A stretch of DNA of 64,000 bases from Pleurocapsa sp. PCC 7319 (GTDB taxonomy: Bacteria; Cyanobacteriota; Cyanobacteriia; Cyanobacteriales; Xenococcaceae): positions 5,739,322 through 5,803,321 of the forward strand of contig NZ_KB235922.1 of the NCBI RefSeq assembly GCF_000332195.1, read 5' to 3'. A program made the position numbers and the translations under genes. This document shows, piece by piece, positions 28,184-37,855 of this stretch. The notes below the pieces were generated by a model. The model ran no database searches. It was not told the origin of the DNA and saw only the letters and a program-made list of their open reading frames with translations. How positions within the stretch are numbered: the stretch's first letter is position 1; every line of letters starts with the position of its first letter.

Positions 28184-29947
28184 TTAAGCTCTTTGCCTTT
28201 CTCTCTGGCTAGCCAAATATGCTAAGCCGAAACAAAGTACAGTATTGACCATCAAATAAGTACTGGCGATCGCGCCATCGCCCAAAAGCCACAATTGAGG
28301 GTCAAAAATTGCACTAACTCCTAAGCAAGCAGCCACACCAATACTAGAACCAATGGCAAACCATTTGAGAGTAGGATGTGCTAACAGCAGGGCAGTCAAG
28401 ATAAAGGGAATGAGTACACTAGCAAATATGGGGTTGAGGCTAGAATGACCCATGACAACGTTACCTAATTCGGGAATGGAACTACCAAACAGACGCATTG
28501 GCCATTGGGGTAAATCGAAGATATATAGTCCCTGAAGTACAAACAAACCAGAACTACCGAAAATTAGACCGCCATTCAAACCAAGGGTAAAAGGTAAATA
28601 GTTTCGTAAGAACCACGCTAATAAATAGGAGCCAATAACCATGCCAAGCTTGGGTAACAGAGCTACGGCACCACCATCAAGCCAGAAACCAAGGTTCAAA
28701 TAACCACTCTTACGTAACCAACGGAAAAAATCGTTAAAGGTGATTTTTCCTTTGAGAGCTAATTTGACTGCTGCTCCAGCATCTAAATGTCCTGAACCGA
28801 AGTGGTTAAGATGATCTTCTTGGACTCTGCGAGAAGATTGTTTCAGGATATTTACGACTTCAGTGGGATCTTCAACACCAGTAGCTCTAACCAGAGCAGC
28901 TACGCCAGCCACATGAGGTGCAGCCATACTAGTTCCTTGAAAACCCACAAACACTGACTCGCCACTACTAGGATCGACAGTATTTTGAATAATCTTGCCG
29001 GTTTCACTACCGCCAGGGGCAGAAATATCAACCCCTGCACCGAAATTAGAATAGGATGCTTTGTCTCCCGCAGCATCAGTTGCCGAAACACTCATTACAT
29101 CGGGATAGCGAGCGGGATAAGAAGAGGAATTACGTCCTTCGTTACCAGCCGCAGCAATAATTACTACTCCTTTGCTGTGAGCATATTTAATCGCTTCTTC
29201 GATCATATGGCTAGCACCACCACCACCTAAACTCATGTTAATGACATCGGCATCGTTATCAGCCGCAAATTTGATCGCTTCGGCAATATCGGCAATCGTC
29301 CCACCGCCACTACCACTGAGAACTTTGAGGGGCATAATATTTGCCTTGTAAGCAATTCCAGCGACACCATAACCGTTGTTGGTAGACTGAGCAATTGTTC
29401 CTGCTACGTGGGTACCATGTCCATTGTCGTCACTGGCATCATCTTTGTCGTTAACAAAATCATAGCCCTTGACAAAATTGGTTAATTTCAAATCGGGTAC
29501 TTTACTTACCCCGGTATCAATTACCGCTACAGTAATTCCGTCTCCTTTGGTTTCGTCCCAAGCTTGTTCAACATTAATATTACGAAAGTTCCACTGTTTG
29601 CTATATTCAGGATCGTTGGGAACTTCTAAAGCATGATATAGATAGTTAGCTTCAATATATTCTGTATCTTGCTTTAAGGGCGATCGCTTTAACTCTTGGA
29701 GTGTTTCTCGATCCCCTTCGACGATATAAATACGATCGTTAATAGAAAAAATACTGTTTAAATTAACTTGCTGATTATATTTCTGAGATAGCCCTTGAAT
29801 CTCTTCACTAATCTTGGCGATCGGCACTTCCTGTTTAAAATCTAAAATAATGGAGTCGAATTCCCCTTGTTGTGCCAGTCCTTTGAAATTGAATAGGGCA
29901 AATCCAATTCCCAAAATGAATAAGCACAGCAGCACTAGTTTTTTCAT
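28184..29947 (-). CDS. S8 family subtilisin-like peptidase with C-terminal membrane domain
   Basis: The 587-residue protein has an N-terminal signal anchor and a fervidolysin-like N-terminal prodomain (about 30-110). The subtilase catalytic domain has Asp in VAVIDTGVS, His in NGHGTHVAGT, the oxyanion Asn in AAAGNEG, and Ser in GTSMAAPHVAG. After it, a region of 150 residues contains four to five membrane helices (SYLLAWFL, GLNGGLIFGSSGLFVLQG, ILTALLLAHP, GSSIGVAACLGV, YLMVNTVLCFGLAYLAS). A membrane-tethered protease is inferred. The substrate is unknown. It has its own promoter, with about 165 nt to the next upstream gene. Confidence 0.9.
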   Translation of the reverse strand: MKKLVLLCLFILGIGFALFNFKGLAQQGEFDSIILDFKQEVPIAKISEEIQGLSQKYNQQVNLNSIFSINDRIYIVEGDRETLQELKRSPLKQDTEYIEANYLYHALEVPNDPEYSKQWNFRNINVEQAWDETKGDGITVAVIDTGVSKVPDLKLTNFVKGYDFVNDKDDASDDNGHGTHVAGTIAQSTNNGYGVAGIAYKANIMPLKVLSGSGGGTIADIAEAIKFAADNDADVINMSLGGGGASHMIEEAIKYAHSKGVVIIAAAGNEGRNSSSYPARYPDVMSVSATDAAGDKASYSNFGAGVDISAPGGSETGKIIQNTVDPSSGESVFVGFQGTSMAAPHVAGVAALVRATGVEDPTEVVNILKQSSRRVQEDHLNHFGSGHLDAGAAVKLALKGKITFNDFFRWLRKSGYLNLGFWLDGGAVALLPKLGMVIGSYLLAWFLRNYLPFTLGLNGGLIFGSSGLFVLQGLYIFDLPQWPMRLFGSSIPELGNVVMGHSSLNPIFASVLIPFILTALLLAHPTLKWFAIGSSIGVAACLGVSAIFDPQLWLLGDGAIASTYLMVNTVLCFGLAYLASQRERQRA

Positions 29948-30112
29948 GGCTACTCTTCATAGAATATTTCTTATCTACTAAGATAACGTAACTCTTGTAC
30001 AACAAGCGTGTTTTCAATAGACACATACCGTAAATTAATATTGTGGAAATGAATACTTAAAGCGATTAATAGGATTTAATATTGATTGTCTTTGGGAAAT
30101 TGATAGTTAAAG

Positions 30113-31576
30113 TTACTCTGTAGTTAAACGAGAGAAATTACCGTAACCTTTAGTTAACTTAGCTTTTAACTCAGATTTAATTCGATTTAGAATCGAACGT
30201 TCATCTAGAGAATCCAGAATTTTTTGTACTACCACTTTCGGACTCTGTTCTCCCCAAGATGCGCCGTTTGCCAGATAAGTTTTAGTCACTTGTCCGATAG
30301 CGTAAGAAGACACCCCTGCAACTCCACCTTGAGCGATCGCTACTGATAAATAGGGAGCTAGGGATAAACCGCCTGTTGCGGGAATAGTCAACCCTAAAAT
30401 ACCCTTGAGAGAGCTAAGACCTAAGGTTGCTAAAAGTTCGCTAGCACTAATCCCCCCCATACTTAGAGCGATATTTTTCAGTAGCTGTATTGCCCCTGAT
30501 TGAGTCATGGTAATGCCATAAAGACGAGATAGGGAGATAATCATGCCCACGTCAAAAATCGCCCCAGAAAATAGATCGATCGCCGTCACCGGATTTAGCG
30601 CGATCGCCATTGCTTTCAACATCATTCCTTGATTGATTAATTCATTGGCAGCCTGATCGCGAATTGCCAATTTACGCTGCACAAGCTGTTGATTCACTTC
30701 GTCAGCAAATAACATACTGTTCAGGGCGATGAGAGATTTACCCTCGGAGTGTAATAATTCTAAAATCTTGAGTTTCAGGAATTCTACCTGGGGTGCGACC
30801 TTTAGCCGTTGCACCTTTAATCTGCCAGTTGCATCTTTGATCCCCCTGATTTCAATGGGAGAAGCAGCAACCATAATGATTTCCTCGGGGGAAATCAACT
30901 CCTTTACCCTTTCCTCTTTAATTTTTTGATATATGGCTACCCTATCCGCTTCGGGGTACTGGTCAATTTTGTTAAATACTAACAACATTGGCTTGCCTGC
31001 TTCTCGCAATTTAGACAAAGCCCTGTATTCAACTTGGGTAATATCCCCCGAAACTATAAACAAAATTAGATCGACTCTTCTGGCTAAATCACAGGCTAAA
31101 GCTTCTCTGGCTTTGCCATTCACTTCATCAATACCTGGGGTGTCAATTAATTGAATTTCACTTCCTTGTTCTCCACTAATGGTAAGGCGTTGGATGTTTT
31201 CTGGAGTCTGAGCAATTTGTTCAAGGTTTAGCTTCCAGTTAGTAGTGTCGATGGTGCGGGTAACACCGTGAAGTGCACCAGTAGGAAAAATATCTTGTCC
31301 AACCAGGGCGTTAAGTACCGATGATTTTCCTCTACCTACCATGCCAAAAGCAGCAATTTGCACTATCGACTGCTCCAGTTTATCCAGCATTTGAGTTAAG
31401 CGCTCTATTTCTGACTCCAATCCAACTTGTTCTTGGGCAGTAAGATCGATATTGCTAATCAAATCTCGTAAAGAGTTTTGCGCTTTGCGATAATTTAGTT
31501 CGGCAGTAATTTCTTCAAAGCTAAAAAGTGTTTGTTCTAATTCTGCTTGATTTTCAGCTTCTTCTCTTGACAACAC
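30113..31576 (-). CDS. GTPase with DUF697 C-terminal domain (YcjX/dynamin-like superfamily)
   Basis: The 487-residue protein starts with a coiled-coil helix. Its G domain has G1 GRGKSSV (residues 81-87), G3 DTPGIDE, and G4 NKIDQ, typical of Era/dynamin-like GTPases. The C-terminal half has hydrophobic helices (LKGILGLTIPATGGLSL, GAIQLLKNIALSMGG) that match the DUF697 type. Cyanobacterial genomes usually carry several such proteins; their role is unknown, perhaps in membrane remodelling. It is monocistronic. Confidence 0.88.
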   Translation of the reverse strand: MLSREEAENQAELEQTLFSFEEITAELNYRKAQNSLRDLISNIDLTAQEQVGLESEIERLTQMLDKLEQSIVQIAAFGMVGRGKSSVLNALVGQDIFPTGALHGVTRTIDTTNWKLNLEQIAQTPENIQRLTISGEQGSEIQLIDTPGIDEVNGKAREALACDLARRVDLILFIVSGDITQVEYRALSKLREAGKPMLLVFNKIDQYPEADRVAIYQKIKEERVKELISPEEIIMVAASPIEIRGIKDATGRLKVQRLKVAPQVEFLKLKILELLHSEGKSLIALNSMLFADEVNQQLVQRKLAIRDQAANELINQGMMLKAMAIALNPVTAIDLFSGAIFDVGMIISLSRLYGITMTQSGAIQLLKNIALSMGGISASELLATLGLSSLKGILGLTIPATGGLSLAPYLSVAIAQGGVAGVSSYAIGQVTKTYLANGASWGEQSPKVVVQKILDSLDERSILNRIKSELKAKLTKGYGNFSRLTTE

Positions 31577-31947
31577 AGAATACCTCTTAATGAATGTAGA
31601 GTTCGTTGATTGGCTGGTAGTTTATAGTGTGGCGTATTTTTAAAATTTATGTTTGTGATCATTAGCCAAGAATGCTAATTCTATTTTCTATTATCGGAAA
31701 AATAGCAGTAAATACGAAACTAAGTATATTAATTTTTTTCTCGATTATGACTGGTAAAATATCCTTACTAAATCTTTAAACAAGATCGCTTTTTTTCGAG
31801 TTAAATTGTGGCATGAACTCTATCTAGCCTTTCTCGAATAGGTCAAGTACCAAATTCCTCAAATTCCGTAGCGTAGCTTCACTATTTCGAGGATCGCTAT
31901 CAATTGCAATTTACCAGAATTTCTGGGACAAGCAGTTAAACTGATTT
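31577..31947. other. Intergenic region, 371 nt
   Basis: No gene is visible. A stretch at about 31866-31904 (GTAGCGTAGCTTCAC…GAGGATCGCT) resembles the small dispersed palindromic repeats seen elsewhere in the window. The rest is AT-rich spacer between divergently read genes and should hold two promoters, though I cannot fix their sites. Confidence 0.4.
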
Positions 31948-32682
31948 ATGACTATGCCTACTGTCAAAACTAATTCCAGCACTATTCGCATTCTCGTAGT
32001 TGACGATCAAAGTCTAATTCGACAAACCATTCAAATGTACTTGGAACAAGAATCGGATCTAGAAGTTATCGGCTATGCAGAAAACGGCACAGCAGCCATA
32101 AAACAGATCGAAGAACTGAATCCTGATGTAGTCATGATGGATTTAGAAATGCCTGACATGGACGGATTGACTACTATTCAAGTTATCCGCGATCGCTTTA
32201 GCCAAGTAAAAATTTTGGTTTTGAGTAGCTACGACGATCGAGAAAACATTAATCAGGCGATCAAAGCAGGAGCAAAGGGATATTTAACCAAAGCCACCCC
32301 TGCGGGAGAGCTAGCCAACGCTATTCGCAGTGTGAATCAAGGCTATTTTCAACTTGGCCCTGGATTGATGGAAAAATTAGTTATTTCCATGAGTAATGCT
32401 ACCGAAGTTAGTTCTAAATCTCTAGAAGACAAGCTGATTATTGACCTCAAAAAGTTGAAACAAGATACCAACAAACAAATCGTTCAATTAGTTAAAAATG
32501 AATTATCAAAGGCTGAAGAGCGGTTTGACCATCAGCTAGAACTAAAACTACACAGTTTAAAAAGGAGGTACAATGAGCTTCTTACTTTTGCCAGAAAAAT
32601 TGAGTTTAAGCTCTATTTAATGCTCTTTTGCCAAATAATCGTTTTATTTGTCGGTTTAGCCTTTTGGATTGTTAGTTCTTAA
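31948..32682 (+). CDS. Membrane-anchored response regulator (REC domain plus C-terminal helix)
   Basis: The 244-residue protein has a receiver domain (about 10-130) with acidic pocket VVDDQ, phospho-acceptor Asp in VMMDLEMPDMDG, Thr/Ser in VLSSYDD and Lys in AKGYLTKA. In place of an output domain there is a charged helical linker (about 165-215) and one membrane segment at the end (LYLMLFCQIIVLFVGLAFWIV). The start is the ATG before PTVKTNSS. Such anchoring implies a membrane-localised phosphorelay partner or a signalling sink. No cognate kinase is adjacent. Confidence 0.88.
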   Translation: MTMPTVKTNSSTIRILVVDDQSLIRQTIQMYLEQESDLEVIGYAENGTAAIKQIEELNPDVVMMDLEMPDMDGLTTIQVIRDRFSQVKILVLSSYDDRENINQAIKAGAKGYLTKATPAGELANAIRSVNQGYFQLGPGLMEKLVISMSNATEVSSKSLEDKLIIDLKKLKQDTNKQIVQLVKNELSKAEERFDHQLELKLHSLKRRYNELLTFARKIEFKLYLMLFCQIIVLFVGLAFWIVSS

Positions 32683-32843
32683 ATTCCCATCCTTTAAATT
32701 TAGAGGGAGAATTCACACACACATTGTTAAATAGTCAATAGCTTTTTGAAATAGCCTGATGATAAAGTTGTTAGATATTGTTGGATGTTATTAAATAAAA
32801 AAAGCTATTACGTTCACCGACTAAAATTTTTCTGCCACAAATT

Positions 32844-33107
32844 GTGAATCGACGTTATTTACCAGAAACTCTCGCCTACGTCCGTATCACTCAACAATCT
32901 TTGCCTATGGGCAAAATTGAAGGAGAAGTTAAAGCGGCTCAATATGAATGGCAATTTCGGTGGCGTTTTCGTCAACGAAGACTATCTGTTGAGCCTTCTT
33001 TGGGTAGAGCTTTAATTCAAGAACCTCTAGAAAGATTCTTAGAACGTTCTGATTATCAGTTAGAACCAGGAAGCGACTATACATTCAAAGTTAGAACTAA
33101 AATGTAA
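32844..33107 (+). CDS. DUF3146 family protein
   Basis: The 87-residue protein starts at GTG 32844 and reads LAYVRITQQSLPMGKIEGEVKA, WQFRWRFRQRRLSVEPS and RFLERSDYQLEPGSDY. This is the cyanobacterial DUF3146 family from memory. It is basic and soluble. It is convergent with the YqgF-like gene (9 nt apart). The function is unknown. Confidence 0.83.
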   Translation: MNRRYLPETLAYVRITQQSLPMGKIEGEVKAAQYEWQFRWRFRQRRLSVEPSLGRALIQEPLERFLERSDYQLEPGSDYTFKVRTKM

Positions 33108-33116
33108 TTTTATTGG

Positions 33117-33560
33117 TCAAATTGCACTGGTCGAATTTCTTTGAGTATTCTTATATCTTTCTATCAATAAAATAGCCACAATATCATCAACTGGACGAGG
33201 CGGGACACGTAACCCCTTAGGAATAAAGTATTGCCAACCCCGGGGTGGATACATTTGCCAATAGCGATCGCGAGCTTCTAAGGTACTATTTGTTTCATCC
33301 ACCGTTACTATCGCCAACTCTGTAGATACATCAGCCTCAATTTGTTTACGCCAACTATCAGAAGTAGTACCATCTCCCATCACGATCAGATGGACATTAA
33401 ATTGCTGCCATAATTGTTTCATAACAGCGATCGCCTCAGTTGAATCGATCACCTGCTGATAAACTACTTGGTTATCACTATCAATAACCGCAACACCACA
33501 TTTATCTCTACCTGGATCTAAACCGAGTATTGTAGACTCAGAAAATATTGAATCTTCCAC
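33117..33560 (-). CDS. YqgF/RuvC-like RNase H-fold protein
   Basis: The 147-residue protein has the RNase H-fold start ILGLDPGRDKCGVAVID with catalytic-type Asp, VHLIVMGDGTTSD in the middle, VTVDETNSTLEAR with a conserved Glu, and PVDDIVAILLIERY at the end with the last acidic pair. This is the YqgF/RuvX type (pre-16S rRNA processing nuclease, putative Holliday resolvase), in the divergent cyanobacterial form. A second canonical YqgF elsewhere in the genome is likely. Its target is not known. Confidence 0.78.
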   Translation of the reverse strand: MEDSIFSESTILGLDPGRDKCGVAVIDSDNQVVYQQVIDSTEAIAVMKQLWQQFNVHLIVMGDGTTSDSWRKQIEADVSTELAIVTVDETNSTLEARDRYWQMYPPRGWQYFIPKGLRVPPRPVDDIVAILLIERYKNTQRNSTSAI

Positions 33561-33599
33561 AAATTGGTTAATTGTTAATTATTAACTATTAATTATTAA

Positions 33600-33943
33600 T
33601 TACCTTAAAAAGCTTTAAGCTCTAAGCCTTAAGCTTTAAGCTCTAAAGTTTACGCTTTGTAAACGGCTAACAGTGAGACAGTTCGTTGGCGGTGAAGCAG
33701 GGCGTTGGCGGGGTTCCCCCGCTTGAAGCCACTGCTGAACCCTTTAGGGGGTACGATGCGGCCATACGCCTGGCCTTTGTCCCGCTTAAAGAAACTGTCG
33801 AACCCGAAGGGCTTATAGCTATCGGGTTTAATGCCCCCAGCAAACGAAGTTTGGTGGTCTACAATTAGGAGAGGTTAAAGCCTCTTCTAATTGGCTTACA
33901 GCTTACAGCTTACAGCTTATAGCTGCGGCTCTGCCGCTTTACC
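33600..33943. repeat. Mosaic palindromic repeat, copy 1 (344 bp)
   Basis: This unit begins TTACCTTAAAAAGC and ends GCTCTGCCGCTTTACC; the same sequence, with about 170 nt inserted, occurs at 58710-59226. It starts with five heptamers of the AAGCTTT/AAGCTCT type (33610-33644). It then has a run of hairpins: GTTTAC/GTAAAC, GCGGGG/CCCCGC, AACCCGA/TCGGGTT, and a 13-bp stem CAATTAGGAGAGG with its partner (33862-33893). It ends with CTTACAG x3 plus CTTATAG (33895-33922). The ORF inside is not conserved coding sequence in appearance. It ends inside the stop codon of the DUF3084 gene. Confidence 0.85.
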
Positions 33944-35361
33944 TAAGTGCTAAAGACAACTTTACCATTACGCATGACGACAAAATTCAGTTTCAAAGGA
34001 CCTGAGGTATAAGTATTTTCTACTACAACAGCCTTGATTTCGTTTACTGGCTCTTCTGCTTGAGTAATTTGATTGATAAAATTAACTATGGTTTCTACTT
34101 GATTATCTCCTATTTCAATATCACCTAAAATTCCTGCCCGTTGAGCACGAAATTTAGAAACTGCTAACAACCAATTTAATCTTTCTTGTACTTCATTACG
34201 AGTTATATTTCGAGAATCAATAGATACGGTAGCTATTTCTTCTCCTGTTTGAAAAACCTGCTTGTTAAGAGCTAGATCGGCAAAGACTCTAACTTCTTCT
34301 TCTCCTTGGACATAATTACCTGCCGAGAGAATCCTGAGAACATAATCTTGACCATCTTTGATCTGCGATTCTAACTGTTCTACTTGAGATCTGGTAATAT
34401 TGACAATTCTCTGTTGAGATGTGGCTCCACTAAATTGAGTTGCTCTCAAAGCATTATTATTAGCTTGTCTGAGTAAGCTATCAATCGCTGATTTAGCGGC
34501 ATTAGGATCGACAATTCTCACTACTGCCGAAGATAATACCTGACCTCTGACAATGGCAATTTTTTTCTCTCTTAGTTCCTGATAAGACTGTTCTAAGGTT
34601 GCCACATTCCGCGATAAGAACTTCAATTGGGATTCTAGTTGCTCTAGTCTTTGAGTTCTTAATTTCAAGCTGTTTTCGGCAGCGGAAATTTCCTCATCTA
34701 ATTTAATAATTGCCTGATCTCTTTTTTGAACTTGAGATTGCAAGACTTGCTGTTGTTGTTCTAAATCACGGAGACGAGTTTCTCTCTCTGCCAGAATTCT
34801 ATCCTGCTCCGAAATTTTTTGTTCGCGCTGCTGTAATTGACTTTGTAATTCTTGGCTTTGCTGCTGTAATTGATTGAGTTGTTGTCGTCTCTTAGATCGC
34901 TCTGACAAGAGACTATCTAGCTCTTGTTTCAATGTTTTTGCTTGACCAGAAATTTCTTTTAATTGTTGTTTTGACTGCTCAAAATCAAGATTAGTCGCCT
35001 TCAGATTTTCGACAGTTTTGATTTGCTCATCTCTAGCTTCAATTATCTGTTGTTCTACTTGTTGTTTTTCTTGTCTAACCTGAGCTAATTCTCCCTCAAG
35101 TTGACGTTTTTCCTTGAGAATATCGTCTAGCTGAAAGATTCCTCGTCGTAATGAGCCGCTTGTACCAAATAAAATTCCCAAAGTAAGAGATGAAATCAAC
35201 ATTCCTGTAATTACAGTAATGATCATCGCTGTTTGGCGAGGACGAAGATTAAATAGTCTCAGTCTCGCTTTGCCGATCTTAGTGCCCAAGCGATCACCTA
35301 ATACTGCAACAATACCACCTAAAAGAAAAATTGCTGCAATCAGGATATAAGCGCTGGTCAT
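33943..35361 (-). CDS. DUF3084 coiled-coil membrane-anchored protein
   Basis: The 472-residue protein has two N-terminal membrane helices (about 3-20 and 44-66), then a long coiled coil rich in Gln/Glu/Leu (about 80-270). A globular C-terminal half follows, with GQVLSSAVVRIVDPNAAKSAIDSLL and ending MRNGKVVFST. This is the cyanobacterial DUF3084 family of unknown function. The stop codon abuts the mosaic repeat. A structural or envelope role is suggested by the coiled coil, but nothing more. Confidence 0.87.
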   Translation of the reverse strand: MTSAYILIAAIFLLGGIVAVLGDRLGTKIGKARLRLFNLRPRQTAMIITVITGMLISSLTLGILFGTSGSLRRGIFQLDDILKEKRQLEGELAQVRQEKQQVEQQIIEARDEQIKTVENLKATNLDFEQSKQQLKEISGQAKTLKQELDSLLSERSKRRQQLNQLQQQSQELQSQLQQREQKISEQDRILAERETRLRDLEQQQQVLQSQVQKRDQAIIKLDEEISAAENSLKLRTQRLEQLESQLKFLSRNVATLEQSYQELREKKIAIVRGQVLSSAVVRIVDPNAAKSAIDSLLRQANNNALRATQFSGATSQQRIVNITRSQVEQLESQIKDGQDYVLRILSAGNYVQGEEEVRVFADLALNKQVFQTGEEIATVSIDSRNITRNEVQERLNWLLAVSKFRAQRAGILGDIEIGDNQVETIVNFINQITQAEEPVNEIKAVVVENTYTSGPLKLNFVVMRNGKVVFST

Positions 35362-35427
35362 TAGAAATGATTAATAATAGGTCTTTGGGTAATAACTTAA
35401 CCTCTATAGTCAAGATTAATCATTATC

Positions 35428-36105
35428 TTAGGCAAATTGTTGACTTAATGCTACAGGATTATGCACGGTAATCTTTTTCTTATGAATTGCGATCATTTCC
35501 TTATCTCGTAAATCTCCTAAAAGCCTAGTTACAGTTACTCTAGTCGAGCCTATAGCCTCGGCGATCGCCTGATGAGATAATTTTAAATCAATTCTAATTC
35601 CTTCATCTGTGGGGATCCCAAAATCACGACATAGAATCAATAGGAAACTAACTAAGCGCGATCCCATATCCCGGTGAGCTAAAGTTTCAATCATCATTTC
35701 TGTTTGTAAAATACGAGATGATAATCCTCGTAACATCAGCATAGACAATTCGGGATTTTCTTGGAGAGCTTTTTCAACCTGTTCGATTGGTGCTGATAAA
35801 AGTTCAACCGGGGTAAAAGCTACTGCATGATAAAAGCGATCGCTCTTTTGCCCAGTGATCAAAGACAGTACGCCAAACACGGTGTTTTCCCGCAGGAGAG
35901 CCACTGTAATCTCTTCTCCCGCTTCATAAACACGAGATAGTTTAACTGCTCCTTTTAGTAAAAAATAAACTCTTTCGGCAGGATCTCCTGGAAAAAAAAT
36001 CGTTTTACCACGTTCAAAACTTTCGACAATTGGAGGAAAAGAACCACGACCGAGTTTACGAAATACCGATGCAAGGGACTGATTTTGTCTCAAAGGTAGT
36101 TCCAT
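35428..36105 (-). CDS. ntcA: Global nitrogen regulator NtcA
   Basis: The 225-residue CRP-family activator has a cyclic-nucleotide-like effector domain (2-oxoglutarate binding in NtcA) with [22 protein letters not shown], then a long helix and the helix-turn-helix [20 protein letters not shown] (about 173-192). The sequence is that of cyanobacterial NtcA throughout. NtcA activates nitrogen assimilation genes at GTAN8TAC sites. I looked for such a site in the 170-nt upstream region and found none with the exact spacing. It is divergent from fabI. Confidence 0.97.
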   Translation of the reverse strand: MELPLRQNQSLASVFRKLGRGSFPPIVESFERGKTIFFPGDPAERVYFLLKGAVKLSRVYEAGEEITVALLRENTVFGVLSLITGQKSDRFYHAVAFTPVELLSAPIEQVEKALQENPELSMLMLRGLSSRILQTEMMIETLAHRDMGSRLVSFLLILCRDFGIPTDEGIRIDLKLSHQAIAEAIGSTRVTVTRLLGDLRDKEMIAIHKKKITVHNPVALSQQFA

Positions 36106-36275
36106 ATAACTTACAGCTCAGCTAGAGATATTATATTGAAAGGTTACTAAATAAGTTATTACATATTCTCACACTAACAACATCAATTCGTGTATTTGCT
36201 TTCACGATGAAGAATAAACTTAGTAACCCAGGCAGTTGTAGGATAGATAATTGCAACTGAAATAGGAAAAAGACC

Positions 36276-37052
36276 GTGCTAGATTTAACCGGAAAAAATG
36301 CTTTCGTTACAGGAATAGCCAATAATCGTTCTATTGCCTGGGGGATTGCCCAGCAGCTACATAAGGCTGGTGCCAACATTGGGGTTAATTATCTCCCCGA
36401 CGAACGAGGACGCATGGAAAAAAAAGTCCGAGAATTGGTTGAACCACTTAATCCTAGTATTATCGTTCCCTGTGATGTCCAAAACGATGAACTACTAGAT
36501 TCTATGTTTGAAACTATTGCTGACAAATGGAATAAGTTAGACATTCTAGTTCATTGTTTGGCTTTTGCCGACAGAGCAGATTTAACGGGAGATTTTTCGG
36601 CTACTTCTAGAGATGGTTTTGCCAAAGCTTTGGATATTAGTAGTTTTTCTCTCAATTGTCTTGCTAAGAGAGCTAAACCTTTAATGACTGACGGGGGGAG
36701 CATTGTTACTCTTTCCTATCTAGGAGGAGTTAAAGTTATTCCTAACTACAACGTTATGGGAGTAGCTAAATCGGCTTTAGAAATGAGTGTGCGCTATTTA
36801 GCCGCCGAACTTGGTCCACAAAATATTCGAGTTAATGCTATTTCCGCAGGACCAATTCGTACTCTGGCTTCTTCAGCAGTAGGAGGTATTCTTGATATGA
36901 TTCGCCACGTAGAAGAAACTGCCCCTTTGCGACGTACTGTAACTCAAACTGAAGTCGGTAACACCGCAGCCTTTTTGGGAAGTGATCTTGCTAGTGGCAT
37001 TACGGGTCAGGTAATTTATGTTGATTCTGGATATGAGATTATGGGGATGTAG
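36276..37052 (+). CDS. fabI: Enoyl-[acyl-carrier-protein] reductase (NADH)
   Basis: The 258-residue short-chain dehydrogenase starts at GTG 36276 (MLDLTGKNAFVTGIANNRSI), the FabI N-terminus. It has the active-site Tyr/Lys pattern in SYLGGVKVIPNYNVMGVAKSALE, and AGPIRTLASSAV, the substrate-loop sequence of FabI. It catalyses the last reduction of each fatty-acid elongation cycle. No other fatty-acid gene is adjacent; hisB follows after about 90 nt with a heptamer repeat between. Confidence 0.96.
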   Translation: MLDLTGKNAFVTGIANNRSIAWGIAQQLHKAGANIGVNYLPDERGRMEKKVRELVEPLNPSIIVPCDVQNDELLDSMFETIADKWNKLDILVHCLAFADRADLTGDFSATSRDGFAKALDISSFSLNCLAKRAKPLMTDGGSIVTLSYLGGVKVIPNYNVMGVAKSALEMSVRYLAAELGPQNIRVNAISAGPIRTLASSAVGGILDMIRHVEETAPLRRTVTQTEVGNTAAFLGSDLASGITGQVIYVDSGYEIMGM

Positions 37053-37061
37053 TATTTTATT

Positions 37062-37094
37062 TAGCTATTAGCTCTAAGCTTTAAACTCTAAGCC
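37062..37094. repeat. Heptamer repeat (TAGCTAT/TAGCTCT/AAGCTTT/AAACTCT)
   Basis: Four degenerate 7-nt units of the AAGCTTT family lie between fabI and hisB. They are the same class as the heptamer run at 33610 and in the other copy of the mosaic repeat. Confidence 0.55.
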
Positions 37095-37140
37095 AGTTTG
37101 AATTAGCTATTAAAATTAACTTATATATTTAGGAGTAACA

Positions 37141-37806
37141 ATGCAAATTAGCGATCGCGAAGCGCAGGCGAAAGGTAATTACCAAGCGACCTCAGTAAAT
37201 AATATCTCTCTAAGTCTATCTAGGACTGCATCTGTTAGCCGAACTACAGGAGAAACAGATGTACAAGTTGAGCTCAATCTAGATGGGACTGGTAAATGTC
37301 ATGCTGATACTGGTATTCCCTTTCTCGATCATATGCTCAACCAAATTTCTTCCCATGGCTTGATCGATTTGAATGTCAAAGCTACAGGAGACATCGAGAT
37401 TGATGACCACCATACCAATGAAGATGTGGGAATTACTTTAGGGATGGCATTGGCGAAAGCTTTGGGCGATCGCAAAGGCATTGTGCGCTTTGGTCATTTT
37501 GTTGCTCCTTTGGATGAATCTTTAGTGCAGGTAGCACTCGATTTTTCAGGTAGACCTCATCTGAGCTATGGATTAGAGATTCCCACCCAAAGGGTTGGTA
37601 ATTATGACACTCAATTAGTTAGGGAATTTTTTGTGGCGGTGGTCAATCATTCCCAAATGACACTTCATATTCGTCAATTAGATGGCATTAATTCGCACCA
37701 CATTATTGAGGCAACTTTTAAAGCTTTTGCTCGGGCAATGCGGATGGCAATAGAAATCGATCCCCGTCGTGCTAGTCAAATTCCTAGTTCTAAAGGAGTT
37801 TTGTAA
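37141..37806 (+). CDS. hisB: Imidazoleglycerol-phosphate dehydratase
   Basis: The 221-residue histidine-biosynthesis enzyme has the metal-binding motifs [28 protein letters not shown] and the C-terminal [21 protein letters not shown]. The N-terminus is about 25 residues longer than usual and begins [15 protein letters not shown], encoded by a HIP1-containing stretch (GCGATCGCGAAGCGCAGGCG). The start is fixed by AGGAG a few bases upstream of ATG 37141, so the extension appears to be translated. Confidence 0.96.
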   Translation: MQISDREAQAKGNYQATSVNNISLSLSRTASVSRTTGETDVQVELNLDGTGKCHADTGIPFLDHMLNQISSHGLIDLNVKATGDIEIDDHHTNEDVGITLGMALAKALGDRKGIVRFGHFVAPLDESLVQVALDFSGRPHLSYGLEIPTQRVGNYDTQLVREFFVAVVNHSQMTLHIRQLDGINSHHIIEATFKAFARAMRMAIEIDPRRASQIPSSKGVL

Positions 37807-37855
37807 ATCAAATTTATCAGTACAATTTAGGTGGCAACATCTAAATATTTGAAGT

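Noticed and set aside
33686-33868. 60-codon ORF inside mosaic repeat copy 1, and similar ones at 58796-58978 and 58911-59114
   Set aside because: They exist only because the repeat is open in that frame; the copies diverge by module insertion, not codon-wise, and the sequence is a chain of hairpins.
36106-36275. NtcA autoregulation site GTAN8TAC between ntcA and fabI
   Set aside because: Only GTAAT/TTAC-like half sites with wrong spacing were found.
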